NCBI GenBank assembly: GCA_900473185.1
Contig: UCKU01000022.1
Span: forward strand, 62,001-126,000
Direction of reading: 5' to 3'
DNA: 64,000 nucleotides
From: Hyphomicrobiales bacterium
Lineage (GTDB): Bacteria; Pseudomonadota; Alphaproteobacteria; Rhizobiales; Rhizobiaceae
The translations under genes and the position numbers were made by a program. Positions 17,828 to 26,625 of the stretch are shown here, in pieces. The notes below the pieces were generated by a model. It did no database searches. It was not told the origin of the DNA and was given only the letters and a program-made list of their open reading frames with translations. The number at the start of each line of letters is the position of its first letter. The first letter of the stretch is position 1.

Positions 17828-17856
17828 GGGCTGGTTGCAAGGTCTGCAGCCAGCCC
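17828..17856. terminator. 12-bp stem-loop between convergent genes
   Basis: The arms gggctggttgca and tgcagccagccc (one G-U pair) enclose a 5-nt loop. A second stem (17869-17879 with 17891-17900, one bulge) follows. Neither has a clean T-run, so this is a structured convergent junction that probably terminates transcription from one or both sides. Confidence 0.5.
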
Positions 17857-17952
17857 GTCCAGCATTCATGATCAGAGCGTTTTCCTGGGTCGCTCGATCA
17901 GAAGTGATCTCCATCCAAAGCGAGGAGCAAGGTGGGGAATGCGGAAGGGTAT

Positions 17953-18588
17953 TTACCGTGCCGCGGCGGATTGCATCGGGCGCAGCACGTTCATGAGTGC
18001 GCCATAGGGCAGCAACATCACCAGGCCGACAAGCATCTTCACCGAGAAATCGCCGAGTGCCCAGGAGATCCAGCGCGGAGCTTCCGTGGAGAGGACGCCG
18101 AAGATCGGCGCATTTTCCAGCGCAAAGGGTTCGTTCGGGCCGAGGAAGACGAAGAAGGCGGCAAAGGACAGCGAAAAGAACATCACCGTATCCAGCGCCG
18201 AACCGATCAGCGAGCCGACGAGCGGTGCGCGCCACCAGGCCTGACGACGCAGGCGGTTGAAGACGGCGATATCGAGAAGCTGGCCGGCGAGATAGGCTGA
18301 GCCGGAGGCGATCGCGATACGCGGCACCGCGGTGAAGAAAGAAAGCGCCACACCAACCACAAAGCCGGCGAAGACCACCTTGCGCGCAGCCTGCGGGCCG
18401 AACTGGCGGTTCGTCAGATCGGTGATCAGGAAGGCGATCGGATAGGAGAAGGCGCCCCAGGTGAGAATGTCGGCGAGATTGATGCCGGCAATCGCCGCGT
18501 TCAGCGGAAACTGGACGAGGAAGTTGGAGGCGACGACGACGAGCGTCATCAGGGCGACATAGGCAAACGTATAGCGGGTCTTCAGCAT
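17953..18588 (-). CDS. Queuosine precursor transporter (VUT/YhhQ family)
   Basis: This 211-residue inner-membrane protein has six hydrophobic helices. The conserved family stretches are SNFLVQFPL, ADILTWGAFSYPIAFLITDLTNRQFGPQAAR and the later GSLIGSALDTVMFF. YhhQ-type proteins import 7-deazaguanine precursors (preQ0, preQ1) used to make queuosine in tRNA. Its start ATG at 18588 follows AGGA and a run of A. Between it and rpmB lie two hairpins, at 18662-18696 and 18629-18654. It is the only queuosine-pathway transporter here, although GluQ at 45725 acts on queuosine-related tRNA. Confidence 0.9.
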   Translation of the reverse strand: MLKTRYTFAYVALMTLVVVASNFLVQFPLNAAIAGINLADILTWGAFSYPIAFLITDLTNRQFGPQAARKVVFAGFVVGVALSFFTAVPRIAIASGSAYLAGQLLDIAVFNRLRRQAWWRAPLVGSLIGSALDTVMFFSLSFAAFFVFLGPNEPFALENAPIFGVLSTEAPRWISWALGDFSVKMLVGLVMLLPYGALMNVLRPMQSAAAR

Positions 18589-18597
18589 TTTTTTATC

Positions 18598-18614
18598 CTG
18601 GGTGATGCCACCAG
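18598..18614 (-). promoter_or_regulatory. Small hairpin overlapping the ribosome-binding site of the VUT gene
   Basis: On the minus strand CTGGTG and CACCCAG pair around GCAT with one bulged C. The 3' arm overlaps the AGGA ribosome-binding site 7 nt before the ATG. Such a hairpin could dampen translation. It does not match a preQ1 aptamer well: the loop is too short and the pseudoknot pairing is unclear. Confidence 0.25.
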
Positions 18615-18628
18615 TTCGAGTAAAAATT

Positions 18629-18654
18629 CCAGGCTGGAACTAGGGCCAACCTGG
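18629..18654 (-). terminator. Second hairpin with T-run between rpmB and the VUT gene
   Basis: The arms ccaggctgg and ccaacctgg (one G-U pair) enclose an 8-nt loop. The minus strand continues with AATTTTTA, the form of an intrinsic terminator. It stands 8 bp after the first rpmB terminator, so it is either a backup terminator or an attenuator in the VUT leader. Confidence 0.6.
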
Positions 18655-18661
18655 CAAAGCA

Positions 18662-18696
18662 AAAGGCTTGTCCGGATATTATCCGTGCAAGCCTTT
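18662..18696 (-). terminator. Terminator of rpmB
   Basis: A 9-bp outer stem (aaaggcttg with caagccttt) continues into an inner cggat/atccg stem. On the minus strand it is followed by a T-rich TTGCTTTG. It lies 30 bases after the rpmB stop. Confidence 0.8.
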
Positions 18697-18725
18697 CAAA
18701 GCTCTAGAAGGACGTGGGCCGAAGC

Positions 18726-19022
18726 TTAAGCAGCAGCGGCTTCAGCGGTCTTCTTGACGATCTGACGACGCAGCAGACGGGCGCGCATCGAAAGTTCGCC
18801 TTCGTTAGCCTTCAGCAGGAAGGCATCAAGGCCGCCACGATGCTCGACGGAACGAAGAGCAGCAGCCGAAACGCGAAGACGGTAACGCTGGCCGAGCGCG
18901 TCGGAGATCAGCGTAACCTGGCACAGGTTCGGGAGGAACCGGCGCTTGGTCTTGTTGTTGGCATGGCTGACATTGTTACCAGTCAGGACTGCCTTGCCGG
19001 TCAATTCGCACATGCGGGACAT
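18726..19022 (-). CDS. rpmB: 50S ribosomal protein L28
   Basis: This 98-residue basic ribosomal protein begins [24 protein letters not shown], which is typical of alphaproteobacterial L28, with ATG at 19022. The C-terminal extension ending in an alanine run (KKTAEAAAA) is normal for this group. The gene stands alone on the minus strand, with a good promoter at 19118-19146 and a terminator at 18662-18696. A 112-residue reading from 19064 adds an N-terminal stretch without homology. Confidence 0.97.
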   Translation of the reverse strand: MSRMCELTGKAVLTGNNVSHANNKTKRRFLPNLCQVTLISDALGQRYRLRVSAAALRSVEHRGGLDAFLLKANEGELSMRARLLRRQIVKKTAEAAAA

Positions 19023-19117
19023 GGAACACCTATTTCTTGTTTTTCTCGGGCCATTGAATGACAATCCGGCAACGACCGGCTGCGCAATCCATCAGGCCAT
19101 GATTGGAAAGTTGCGGT

Positions 19118-19146
19118 TCTATAGTCAGACCGGTCGCGCGCGTCAA
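19118..19146 (-). promoter_or_regulatory. Promoter of rpmB
   Basis: On the minus strand TTGACG (19141-19146) and TATAGA (19118-19123) are separated by exactly 17 nt. This is a near-consensus housekeeping promoter about 95 bp upstream of the rpmB start. Confidence 0.65.
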
Positions 19147-19264
19147 GCCAAACCTTGGCCTTTCCCGCAATTCTGTCAAAAAGCTGCTGTTTTCTTCGCA
19201 ATGCGGCAGGAGTATAGACCGCAGTGCAAGGGCGCAAGCGGCCCGGCAAGACAAGGCTCTCACC

Positions 19265-20047
19265 ATGGCTCATCTGGGCAGACGGATTTTAGTTTCGGCA
19301 TTTGCGGCGCTTCTGGCCTTGCCGGCCGGCGCGAGCGAAGTGCAACACCGCACGGAGTACAAGGTAGCCCTTGCCGGCCTGACGATCGCGCGGGCTGCCT
19401 TTCTCACCAAGATCGAAGACGATCACAGCTACAAAATCGACGGTGACATCAAATCGGCCGGGCTTGCCGATCTCGTCACCGACATCCTGGCAAAGACCAG
19501 CGTTACCGGGGTGGTACGCGACGACCGGCTGCAGGCGGCAAAATATGTCCTCTATTACAAGACCGGCAAAAAGGTTCGCACCTATGAGGTCAGCTACCGC
19601 AACGGCAATATCGTTTCGGCCACCACGACACCGGAGCCGCGCCGACCGAAGGAATGGATTCCGGTAACACAGGGCGATATGCGCTCTGTGCTCGATCCGA
19701 TTTCGGGGCTCATCTTCACCGGCGATACCGATGTCTGCTCGCAGAAGCTGCCGATCTTCGACGGCGAGACGCGCATGGACCTCGTGCTTTCACCGAAAGG
19801 CGACGAGGATTTCTCGACTGATGGCTTCAAAGGCAAGGCGACCGTCTGCGGCGTGCGCTTCATTCCGCGCTCCGGCTACAAGAAGGGCCGCAAGGATCTC
19901 GTCTACCTCAGCAAGAGTAACCGCATGGAAATCTGGTTTGCCAAGGCGGAGGCGGCAAATGTATATGCTCCGGTCTACGTCCGCATTCCTACGGAGTACG
20001 GGACGGTGACGATCACGGCTGTGAAGTACGGCCGCGTGAACAGCTGA
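19265..20047 (+). CDS. Exported DUF3108 protein
   Basis: This 260-residue protein starts at ATG 19265 with a signal peptide (MAHLGRRILVSAFAALLALPAGA), so it is predicted to be periplasmic. The body matches DUF3108, with a beta-rich N-terminal region (TEYKVALAGLTIARAAF) and a late segment RKDLVYLSKSNRMEIWFAKAEA. The function is unknown, but the fold is thought to resemble lipoprotein carrier or outer-membrane assembly proteins. Two Cys residues (VCSQKL and TVCGVRF) could form a disulfide. It is divergent from rpmB, and the DMT exporter follows after 33 bp. Confidence 0.82.
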   Translation: MAHLGRRILVSAFAALLALPAGASEVQHRTEYKVALAGLTIARAAFLTKIEDDHSYKIDGDIKSAGLADLVTDILAKTSVTGVVRDDRLQAAKYVLYYKTGKKVRTYEVSYRNGNIVSATTTPEPRRPKEWIPVTQGDMRSVLDPISGLIFTGDTDVCSQKLPIFDGETRMDLVLSPKGDEDFSTDGFKGKATVCGVRFIPRSGYKKGRKDLVYLSKSNRMEIWFAKAEAANVYAPVYVRIPTEYGTVTITAVKYGRVNS

Positions 20048-20080
20048 CGGAGCTTTCGTAAGTCTCCGCGAGGGGGACAG

Positions 20081-20977
20081 GTGAAGCTTCGGGCAACGTT
20101 GATCGGTTTTACGGCCATTCTGATGTGGTCGTTCCTGGCGCTCTTTACGGCCGCCTCCGGCAAGATGCCGCCATTCCAGCTTTCGGCCATCTGCTTTGCC
20201 ATCGGCAGCATTCCCGGCATTCTCGTGCTCATCTTCAACCCGTCGCGGATCGCGCTCCTGAAGCAGCCGGCAAAGGTCTGGATCACGGGCATTGCCGGCC
20301 TGTTCGGCTACCATTTCCTCTATTTCACGGCGCTGAGAAACGCGCCGGCCGTCGAGGCGGGATTGATTGCCTATCTCTGGCCGTTGCTGATTGTCGTCGG
20401 TTCGGCACTGCTGCCGGGCGAGAGGCTGCGCTGGTACCACATCGTCGGCGCTCTGGCCGGTCTGGGCGGCACCTTCATGATCGTCGGGCGCAACGGCATC
20501 GATTTCGACGGTGCCTATGCCGTCGGTTATGGGGCGGCCTTCCTCTGCGCCTTCACATGGTCGGGCTATTCGCTGCTGACGCGGCGTTTCGATGCCGTCT
20601 CCACCGATGTGGTCACCGGCTTCTGCCTTGCGACATCGGTGCTTTCGCTACTCTGCCATCTGGGACTTGAGACAACGGTCTGGCCGGAGACGAGCTTCGA
20701 ATGGCTTGCGGTGGTCGGCCTCGGTCTCTTTCCGGTGGGAGCTGCCTTCTATGCCTGGGACCATGGGGTCAAGAACGGCGACATCCAGATCCTTGGTGCC
20801 GCAAGTTACGCCGCGCCGCTGCTTTCGACACTGATCCTGACTGTTTTCGGCATTGCCGAGCCCAGCTGGCGCATCGCGCTTGCCTGCCTGCTGATCACGG
20901 GTGGTGCGGTGCTTGCGGCACAAGAGATGTTCCGCCGCAAGCCACAGATGCAGCCGGTCACAGCCGAGCAGGCCTAG
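20081..20977 (+). CDS. EamA/DMT-family exporter (YddG-like)
   Basis: This 298-residue inner-membrane protein has about ten helices arranged as two EamA repeats (about 1-135 and 145-285). The N-terminal segment ATLIGFTAILMWSFLAL and the motif VEAGLIAYLWPLLIVV resemble the aromatic amino acid exporter YddG, although substrate assignment by eye is weak. The start is GTG at 20081 after gagggggac. Its last 4 nt overlap the stop of the convergent cupin gene. Proximity to aromatic pathway genes (hisC, tyrC at 23-25 kb) is loose context only. Confidence 0.82.
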   Translation: MKLRATLIGFTAILMWSFLALFTAASGKMPPFQLSAICFAIGSIPGILVLIFNPSRIALLKQPAKVWITGIAGLFGYHFLYFTALRNAPAVEAGLIAYLWPLLIVVGSALLPGERLRWYHIVGALAGLGGTFMIVGRNGIDFDGAYAVGYGAAFLCAFTWSGYSLLTRRFDAVSTDVVTGFCLATSVLSLLCHLGLETTVWPETSFEWLAVVGLGLFPVGAAFYAWDHGVKNGDIQILGAASYAAPLLSTLILTVFGIAEPSWRIALACLLITGGAVLAAQEMFRRKPQMQPVTAEQA

Positions 20978-21414
20978 ATAATACCGGGCTTCCAGTCCGG
21001 CGGCGCCATCTCGAATTTGGAAAACTCAAAGCCGGGCGCCACCGTGCAGCCGACTAGAGTATAGTCGCCGAGCGTCTCGGCCGATTGCCACCAATTGGCA
21101 GGGATGATGGCCTGCGGCCGCTCACCGCCGGCGATATCCGGGCCGAGCTTCAGCGTCTCGCTGTGGCGACCGTCTCCGGAGCGGTGCAGTGCGAGCGGCG
21201 CGCCCGCATAGTAATGCCAGACCTCTGCCGCATCATGGACACGGTGCCAGTGCGAGCGCTCTCCCCTTGCGAGCAGATAGTAGATCGCCGTCGAATGGCC
21301 GCGTTCGCCGCCATTGATGTCGCGGAAGGTCTGTGCATACCAGCCGCCTTCGGGGTGCGGCTGCATGCTAAGCTCGCGGATGATCTCCTCGGTAGTGAGT
21401 TCTCTCCCGGCCAT
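20974..21414 (-). CDS. Cupin family protein (DUF985)
   Basis: This 146-residue cytosolic protein is a single cupin domain of the DUF985 type. Conserved pieces are LSMQPHPEGGWYAQTFRD, STAIYYLLARGERSHWHRV with the probable metal-binding His pair, AEVWHYYAGAPL and IIPANWWQSAE. Some relatives bind sugars or act as epimerase-like enzymes, but no reaction is established. It starts 3 nt after the gloB stop on the same strand, so it is the second gene of a gloB operon. The role may be in carbonyl detoxification, but that is inference from context only. Confidence 0.85.
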   Translation of the reverse strand: MAGRELTTEEIIRELSMQPHPEGGWYAQTFRDINGGERGHSTAIYYLLARGERSHWHRVHDAAEVWHYYAGAPLALHRSGDGRHSETLKLGPDIAGGERPQAIIPANWWQSAETLGDYTLVGCTVAPGFEFSKFEMAPPDWKPGII

Positions 21415-21417
21415 GTC

Positions 21418-22188
21418 CTAGAAATTGTCCTTGCGCTTGCGGATTTCGGCGAAGACCTCTTCATTGGTCTTGCCTTCCATCAGCAGATTGCGGCGGACGG
21501 CGGGATCGGCCGCGCGCAGGAAGGGATTGGTTTCCTTTTCGAGTGCCAGCGTCGTCGGAATAGTGAACTTGCCTTCAGCCCGCAACGCTTCGATTTCTGC
21601 CGCGCGGCTCTTCAGGCGCTCATTGCCGGGATCGATGGTGACCGCAAAACGGGCGTTGGAGAGCGTATATTCGTGGCCGAAATAGACGGCGGTCTCATCC
21701 GGAAGAACGGCAAGCTTCTGCAGCGAATGCCACATGTCGGCGGCGGGGCGTTCGAACAGGCGGCCGCAGCCGAGCGCAAAGAGCGTATCAGCGGCAAAGA
21801 GCAGCTTGTCGTCGGCAAAGTGATAGCAGATGTGGCCGGCAGTATGGCCGGGCGTTTCGATGATGTTGACTATATGGTCGCCGAAGAGGAAGCTGTCGCC
21901 GTCGCCCACCGTCTTGTCGAGGCCGGGAATCGCCACCGCTTCGTTGACCGGGCCGATGATCTCCAGGCCGTACTGTTCCTTCAGCGCCAGGTTGCCTTCC
22001 ACGTGGTCGATATGGTGATGGGTCGTGAAGATATGGGTGATGGTCCAGCCACGGCGCACAGCAGCAGCTTCCACGGCTGCCGCATCAGGCGCGTCGATCG
22101 AGGCGGTCTGCCCCGTTTCCGGGTCATGGACGAGAACGCCGAAATTGTCGCTGCGGCAGAGAAAAACTTCTAATTCCAAAGGTTTCAT
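21418..22188 (-). CDS. gloB: Hydroxyacylglutathione hydrolase (glyoxalase II)
   Basis: This 256-residue metallo-beta-lactamase-fold enzyme hydrolyses S-lactoylglutathione to lactate and glutathione in methylglyoxal detoxification. The metal-binding THHHIDH motif is at residues 56-62, with further ligands in [13 protein letters not shown] and [12 protein letters not shown]. The C-terminal glyoxalase II domain carries [14 protein letters not shown] and ETNPFLRA, the glutathione-contacting part. It leads an operon with the cupin gene and is divergent from the methyltransferase gene, 90 bp away. Confidence 0.95.
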   Translation of the reverse strand: MKPLELEVFLCRSDNFGVLVHDPETGQTASIDAPDAAAVEAAAVRRGWTITHIFTTHHHIDHVEGNLALKEQYGLEIIGPVNEAVAIPGLDKTVGDGDSFLFGDHIVNIIETPGHTAGHICYHFADDKLLFAADTLFALGCGRLFERPAADMWHSLQKLAVLPDETAVYFGHEYTLSNARFAVTIDPGNERLKSRAAEIEALRAEGKFTIPTTLALEKETNPFLRAADPAVRRNLLMEGKTNEEVFAEIRKRKDNF

Positions 22189-22278
22189 CGTTCAAATAGT
22201 CCCTTATCCCTCGTACTGACCGGGAATGTAGAGGTTCCGGCCTTGAAGTCCAACCGGTCACTGATAACATTTGTCTTA

Positions 22279-23019
22279 ATGCACGCCGATATCGTCGACC
22301 TTCGCCAATTCTATCATTCCGAGCTTGGACACATGGCCGAGCAGTCGATAGCCATGGCGCTGTCGTCGCTCTGGGTGCGCCTGCCGCAGGAGCGGCTTGT
22401 GGGCATTGGTTATTCCGTGCCCTTCCTCGACCGGTTCCAGGCCGATACGGAGCGCACCTTCGCTTTCATGCCGGCGGGACAAGGGGCTGTGAACTGGCCT
22501 GTCGGTTCGCTTTCTTCCACCGCATTGATCTTCGACGAGGAATTGCCGCTGCCGGATTCCTCGATCGACCGGGTGCTGATGGTGCATTCGCTGGAATTTG
22601 CCGAAAGCCCGCGCGAGACGCTGAAGGAACTCTGGCGGGTGCTGGCGCCGGGCGGACGCCTCGTTATCGTCGTGCCGAACCGCCGTGGTGTCTGGGCACG
22701 TATGGAGCATACGCCTTTCGGCTCCGGCCGGCCCTATTCGCGCGGCCAGCTGACCCATCTGCTGCGCGAGACCAATTTCACGCCAGGCGCGACAGCCGAG
22801 GCGCTGTTCTTCCCGCCGTCGAAACTGCGCGCCGTGCTGCGCCTGCGCCGCGGCTTCGAGCGGATCGGCCGCACGCTCTGGCCGGCTTTCTCCGGCGTCA
22901 TTATCGTCGAGGCGCAGAAGCGGCTTTACCAGGGTCTGCCGGTGGCCGTGCGTGCCTCGCGGCGCGTTTTCGTGCCCGTGCTTGCACCGCATGGCGTGCC
23001 GACCACACGCAGCCGCTAG
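22279..23019 (+). CDS. Class I SAM-dependent methyltransferase
   Basis: This protein of about 246 residues starts at ATG 22279 (MHADIVDLRQFYHSELG); a TTG at 22243 in frame would add 12 residues. The SAM-binding motif I is atypical: the region around VGIGYSVPF replaces the usual acidic glycine loop. Later segments ALIFDEELPLPDSSIDRVLMVHSLEF and LKELWRVLAPGGRLVIVVPN match motifs of Methyltransf_11. The C-terminus is basic. This is a conserved rhizobial protein next to gloB, and its substrate is unknown. Confidence 0.8.
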   Translation: MHADIVDLRQFYHSELGHMAEQSIAMALSSLWVRLPQERLVGIGYSVPFLDRFQADTERTFAFMPAGQGAVNWPVGSLSSTALIFDEELPLPDSSIDRVLMVHSLEFAESPRETLKELWRVLAPGGRLVIVVPNRRGVWARMEHTPFGSGRPYSRGQLTHLLRETNFTPGATAEALFFPPSKLRAVLRLRRGFERIGRTLWPAFSGVIIVEAQKRLYQGLPVAVRASRRVFVPVLAPHGVPTTRSR

Positions 23020-23106
23020 GCGCCGCAGCACTCGACAAAATCGCCATTCCGCTTTAATTGCACTCAAGTCTTTCGCCGGCTTTCCGGTAATTTCCAAGGT
23101 CGATCC

Positions 23107-24216
23107 ATGAGTGTTGAGATGAGCAAGCCCGTTCCGCGTCCCGGTATTCTGGATATTGCAGCCTATGTGCCGGGCAAGGAGCACGCACCGGGTGTGGCCC
23201 GCGTCTACAAGCTCTCCTCCAACGAGACGCCGCTTGGCGCGAGCCCCAAGGCGATCGAAGCATTCAAGGCGGCCGCAGGTAATCTCGAGCGTTATCCCGA
23301 CGGACAGGCGCATGAGTTGCGCGCGGCAATCGCTTCAGTGCACGGCCTCAACCCGGCAAACATCCTGTGCGGCAACGGCTCCGACGAGCTGCTCGGCTTG
23401 CTCTGCCATGTCTATCTCGGCCCCGGCGACGAAGGCATCATCACCGAGCACGGCTTCCTCGTCTACAAGATCCAGATCATGGGCGCGGGTGCGACGCCTG
23501 TCGTGGTCAAGGAAAAGAACCACACTGTCGATGTCGATGCGATCCTTGCTGCGGTGACAGACAAGACGAAGATCGTCTTCATCGCCAATCCCGGCAATCC
23601 GACCGGCACTTATATTCCGGTCAGCGAGATCCGCCGTCTGCAGGCCGGCCTGCCGAAGCACGTCGTTCTCGTGCTCGATGCAGCCTATGCGGAATATGTT
23701 CGCCGCAACGACTATGAAGCTGGTATCGAGGTCGTTTCGTCCAACGCCAATGTCGTCATGACCCGCACCTTCTCGAAGATCTATGGTCTTGCGGCGCTGC
23801 GTGTCGGCTGGATATATGCGCCGGCTGAGATTATCGATGCGCTGAATCGTGTGCGCGGGCCTTTCAACATGAATGCGCCGGCAATCGCCGCGGGCGCTGC
23901 CGCGATCCGCGACCAGTCCTTCATTCAGGATGTCGCGTCTTTCAACCTGATGTGGATCGAGAAGCTGACGAGCGCATTCGAGGCCATCGGTCTGGAGGTC
24001 ACGCCATCGGTTACCAACTTCGTTCTCATCCATTTCCCCGATATCGACGGCAAGCGGGCAGCGGATGCCGATGAATTTCTGACGAGCCGCGGCTATATCC
24101 TGCGCGCGGTGCGCGGCTACGGCTTTCCCAACTCGCTGCGGATGAGCGTCGGTCCGGAAGAAGCCAACCACGGCGTCATCGCGGCGCTTGGCGAATTCAT
24201 GGGACGCAAGGCATGA
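23107..24216 (+). CDS. hisC: Histidinol-phosphate aminotransferase
   Basis: This 369-residue PLP enzyme transaminates histidinol phosphate in histidine synthesis and often also aromatic keto acids. Fold-type I motifs are [44 protein letters not shown] and [17 protein letters not shown] with the PLP-binding Lys. The tyrC gene overlaps its stop by 4 nt. That pairing with arogenate/prephenate dehydrogenase suggests that this copy serves tyrosine and phenylalanine synthesis at least as much as histidine. It is preceded by caaggtcgatcc. Confidence 0.93.
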   Translation: MSVEMSKPVPRPGILDIAAYVPGKEHAPGVARVYKLSSNETPLGASPKAIEAFKAAAGNLERYPDGQAHELRAAIASVHGLNPANILCGNGSDELLGLLCHVYLGPGDEGIITEHGFLVYKIQIMGAGATPVVVKEKNHTVDVDAILAAVTDKTKIVFIANPGNPTGTYIPVSEIRRLQAGLPKHVVLVLDAAYAEYVRRNDYEAGIEVVSSNANVVMTRTFSKIYGLAALRVGWIYAPAEIIDALNRVRGPFNMNAPAIAAGAAAIRDQSFIQDVASFNLMWIEKLTSAFEAIGLEVTPSVTNFVLIHFPDIDGKRAADADEFLTSRGYILRAVRGYGFPNSLRMSVGPEEANHGVIAALGEFMGRKA

Positions 24217-25139
24217 CAGCGCAGTTCAATCGTATCACCCTGATCGGCATCGGCCTGATTGGCTCTTCGCTCGCCCATGACATCAAGCGTCTGGGCCTTG
24301 CCGATGAAGTCGTCGTCGCTACACGCAGTGCCGAGACGCTGAAGCGTGCTGAAGAGCTGAAGCTCGGCGATCGCTATACGACCTCGTCGGCAGAGGCGGT
24401 AAAGGATGCCGATCTCGTGATTGTTTCGGTGCCGGTCGGCGCCTCCGAAAGCGTGGCGAAAGAGATCGCCGGCAGCCTGAAACCCGGCGCGATCGTTACC
24501 GATGTCGGTTCCACCAAGGCTTCGGTGATCGCGCAGATGCAGCCGCATATGCCTGACCATGTGCATTTCATTGCTGGCCATCCGATCGCGGGTACGGAAA
24601 AGTCCGGCCCGGATGCAGGCTTCCCCGGCCTGTTTCAGGGACGTTGGTGCATCTTGACACCGCTCGAAGGAACTGACCCGACAGCGCTGAAGACGTTGCG
24701 CAGCTTCTGGGAAGCACTTGGCTCCCGAGTCGACGAGATGGACGCCCAGCATCATGACAAGGTGCTCGCGATCGTGTCCCATCTGCCGCATCTCATAGCC
24801 TACAATATTGTCGGCACGGCCGACGATCTTGAGACAGTGACGGAATCGGAAGTTATCAAATATTCCGCCTCCGGCTTCCGCGATTTCACCCGTCTTGCCG
24901 CATCAGATCCGACGATGTGGCGCGACGTCTGCCTGCACAATCGCGATGCGATCCTGGAAATGCTGGCGCGTTTCTCGGAAGATCTCGCCTATCTGCAGCG
25001 GGCGATCCGCTGGGGCGAGGGCGACAAGATTTTCGAACTCTTTACCCGCACCCGTGCCATCCGCCGCTCGATCGTCCAGGCTGGCCAGGATGTGGATGCG
25101 CCGGACTTCGGCCGCCCGCATCCGCTGGAAAAGAAATAG
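24213..25139 (+). CDS. tyrC: Prephenate/arogenate dehydrogenase
   Basis: This 308-residue NAD(P)-dependent enzyme carries out the oxidative step of tyrosine synthesis. The dinucleotide site [18 protein letters not shown] is at the N-terminus, and [11 protein letters not shown] and [18 protein letters not shown] form the conserved active-site region. It is shorter than the bifunctional TyrA (no chorismate mutase or ACT domain). Its ATG overlaps the hisC stop by 4 nt, which indicates translational coupling. Whether it prefers prephenate or arogenate cannot be read here. Confidence 0.92.
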   Translation: MTAQFNRITLIGIGLIGSSLAHDIKRLGLADEVVVATRSAETLKRAEELKLGDRYTTSSAEAVKDADLVIVSVPVGASESVAKEIAGSLKPGAIVTDVGSTKASVIAQMQPHMPDHVHFIAGHPIAGTEKSGPDAGFPGLFQGRWCILTPLEGTDPTALKTLRSFWEALGSRVDEMDAQHHDKVLAIVSHLPHLIAYNIVGTADDLETVTESEVIKYSASGFRDFTRLAASDPTMWRDVCLHNRDAILEMLARFSEDLAYLQRAIRWGEGDKIFELFTRTRAIRRSIVQAGQDVDAPDFGRPHPLEKK

Positions 25140-25143
25140 TCTC

Positions 25144-25563
25144 ATGGTGGAGGTCGCAAAGCCGGGCCAGGCGGACAAGGAATGGCTGCTTCGCGAAGAT
25201 CATCATGTCGGCGAGGCCTGGATTTCGCGCTGCATCGATCTCGGCGAATATCTGATCGCCCGTGAGCAAGGTGAGATTGTCGGCTTCCTGCGCTTCTCCC
25301 GCTTCTGGGGCAGGATTCCCTATATGGAAATGATCCGGGTGCTGGATGGCCATCGCCGGTCCGGCGCCGGCACGGCGCTGTTTCTCGCCTGGGAAACGGC
25401 GATGCGCGAGAGCGGCGCGCGTCTTTTGATGACTTCGAGCGAGTGCGATGAAAGCCGTCCGCAGGATTGGCATCGCCGCAACGGCTTTTCTGAAACCGGA
25501 TCGATCGAACTGCCCGGCATCCAGACGGTGCCGGAAGTCTTCTTCCTAAAAAAACTCGATTAA
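25144..25563 (+). CDS. GNAT family N-acetyltransferase
   Basis: This 139-residue protein starts at ATG 25144, 4 nt after the tyrC stop. It has the GNAT fold with the acetyl-CoA loop in HRRSGAGTALFLAWE and the following strand-helix LLMTSSECDES. The C-terminal WHRRNGFSETGSIELPG is typical of the Acetyltransf_1 family. Substrate and target are unknown. Coupling to hisC-tyrC may reflect cotranscription only. Its last 4 nt overlap the stop of the convergent DUF2125 gene. Confidence 0.85.
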   Translation: MVEVAKPGQADKEWLLREDHHVGEAWISRCIDLGEYLIAREQGEIVGFLRFSRFWGRIPYMEMIRVLDGHRRSGAGTALFLAWETAMRESGARLLMTSSECDESRPQDWHRRNGFSETGSIELPGIQTVPEVFFLKKLD

Positions 25564-26576
25564 ACCGGCGGGATCTTGCCGAGCGGGATGAAGCCGCTCA
25601 CCGTTGCGTTGCCGTGATCGACGACCAGATCGACCGAAACCTTGTCGCCGCCGCCGGCAAGCGCCTTCAGGAGCTTCGTCGCCGTATCGACGGTCGATGC
25701 CACCTCGGGGAAGGCCTCCTTGATGCTTTTGCCCCAGGGCCCGAGCTGCTCGATCTCCAGCTTGAACTTGCCCGAGAGGAAGCCCTGTTCGTCGAAGGCG
25801 AAGGGGCCGGAGATGGTCATCACCTTGCCGTCGCCGATATCGGCGACGATGCGGCGAAGCTCGCCCTGAGAGCCGTGGATGCCTTGTTCGTCGGTGCCGT
25901 CGATCATTCCGGCCTTGCCAATCAGCGTCAGGTCGGCGCTGGCGGAGAATTTCGGGAAGACCTGCGGCCAGTCCTTGATAACAGCATTGGCGTTTTCGAC
26001 CGAGATTGCGCCGTCAAGATCCGCTCCGTTCTGCCGCAGGTGGATCTCGGTGCGGGCGGCATCGAAATTGACAGTCTGCCCGGTAAAGGAGGAGATGGCC
26101 ACGGCCTTCAGCCCGTCGATGACGGTCGAGGTACGATCGATGCCCTGCGCCTTGGTGACGAGGCTCGATTGCAGATTGTCCCATTGGGCATTGACGGTCA
26201 GGCCCTGCGCGGTGCGGATCTCGGCCGGGGAGTCGAGTTCCCAGACGATATGGCCGGGGGCATAGACCTGGGCGGCGGAGCGAAGCGCGCCGAAGGTGGC
26301 GGAAATACCATTCACATTGTCATCCACATCCACCTTGGAGCAGAAAAGTCCGATGCGGAAAGGAAAGCCGCGGAATTCGATATCGGAGCACTCGCCGCTC
26401 ACGCCCACTTCGGCACGGGGAGCGATTGCGGTCAGAACGGTCTGTTTCAGCGCAGAGGCCGCATAGAACCAGCCGCCTGTATAGAGAGCGATCACCAGAA
26501 GGATAGCGCCGCCCAGCAACCAGAATTTCCTGCCGCTACTGTATTGGCCGCTGCCGGATTGGCTTGACGCTGCCAT
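25560..26576 (-). CDS. DUF2125 membrane-anchored protein
   Basis: This 338-residue protein starts at ATG 26576, 6 nt after GGAG; an upstream TTG at 26588 is less likely. One hydrophobic helix at about 19-41 (FWLLGGAILLVIALYTGGWFY) anchors it to the inner membrane, with the large remainder in the periplasm. That remainder matches DUF2125, a family of alphaproteobacterial proteins of unknown function with weak similarity to AsmA-like or lipid-transfer beta-rich proteins. Key pieces are CSDIEFRGFPFRIGLFCSKV and YAPGHIVWELDSPAEI. It is divergent from the ChaC gene with a 49-bp gap. Confidence 0.82.
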   Translation of the reverse strand: MAASSQSGSGQYSSGRKFWLLGGAILLVIALYTGGWFYAASALKQTVLTAIAPRAEVGVSGECSDIEFRGFPFRIGLFCSKVDVDDNVNGISATFGALRSAAQVYAPGHIVWELDSPAEIRTAQGLTVNAQWDNLQSSLVTKAQGIDRTSTVIDGLKAVAISSFTGQTVNFDAARTEIHLRQNGADLDGAISVENANAVIKDWPQVFPKFSASADLTLIGKAGMIDGTDEQGIHGSQGELRRIVADIGDGKVMTISGPFAFDEQGFLSGKFKLEIEQLGPWGKSIKEAFPEVASTVDTATKLLKALAGGGDKVSVDLVVDHGNATVSGFIPLGKIPPV

Positions 26577-26625
26577 GATGTTCTCCAATGGTGAGAGCGA
26601 AATCTGATTTGATCTGGCGTGCGAT

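Noticed and set aside
18589-18668. A canonical preQ1 riboswitch before the queuosine-precursor transporter
   Set aside because: The candidate loop is shorter than the known aptamer and lacks the conserved pseudoknot pairing; kept only as a low-confidence hairpin.
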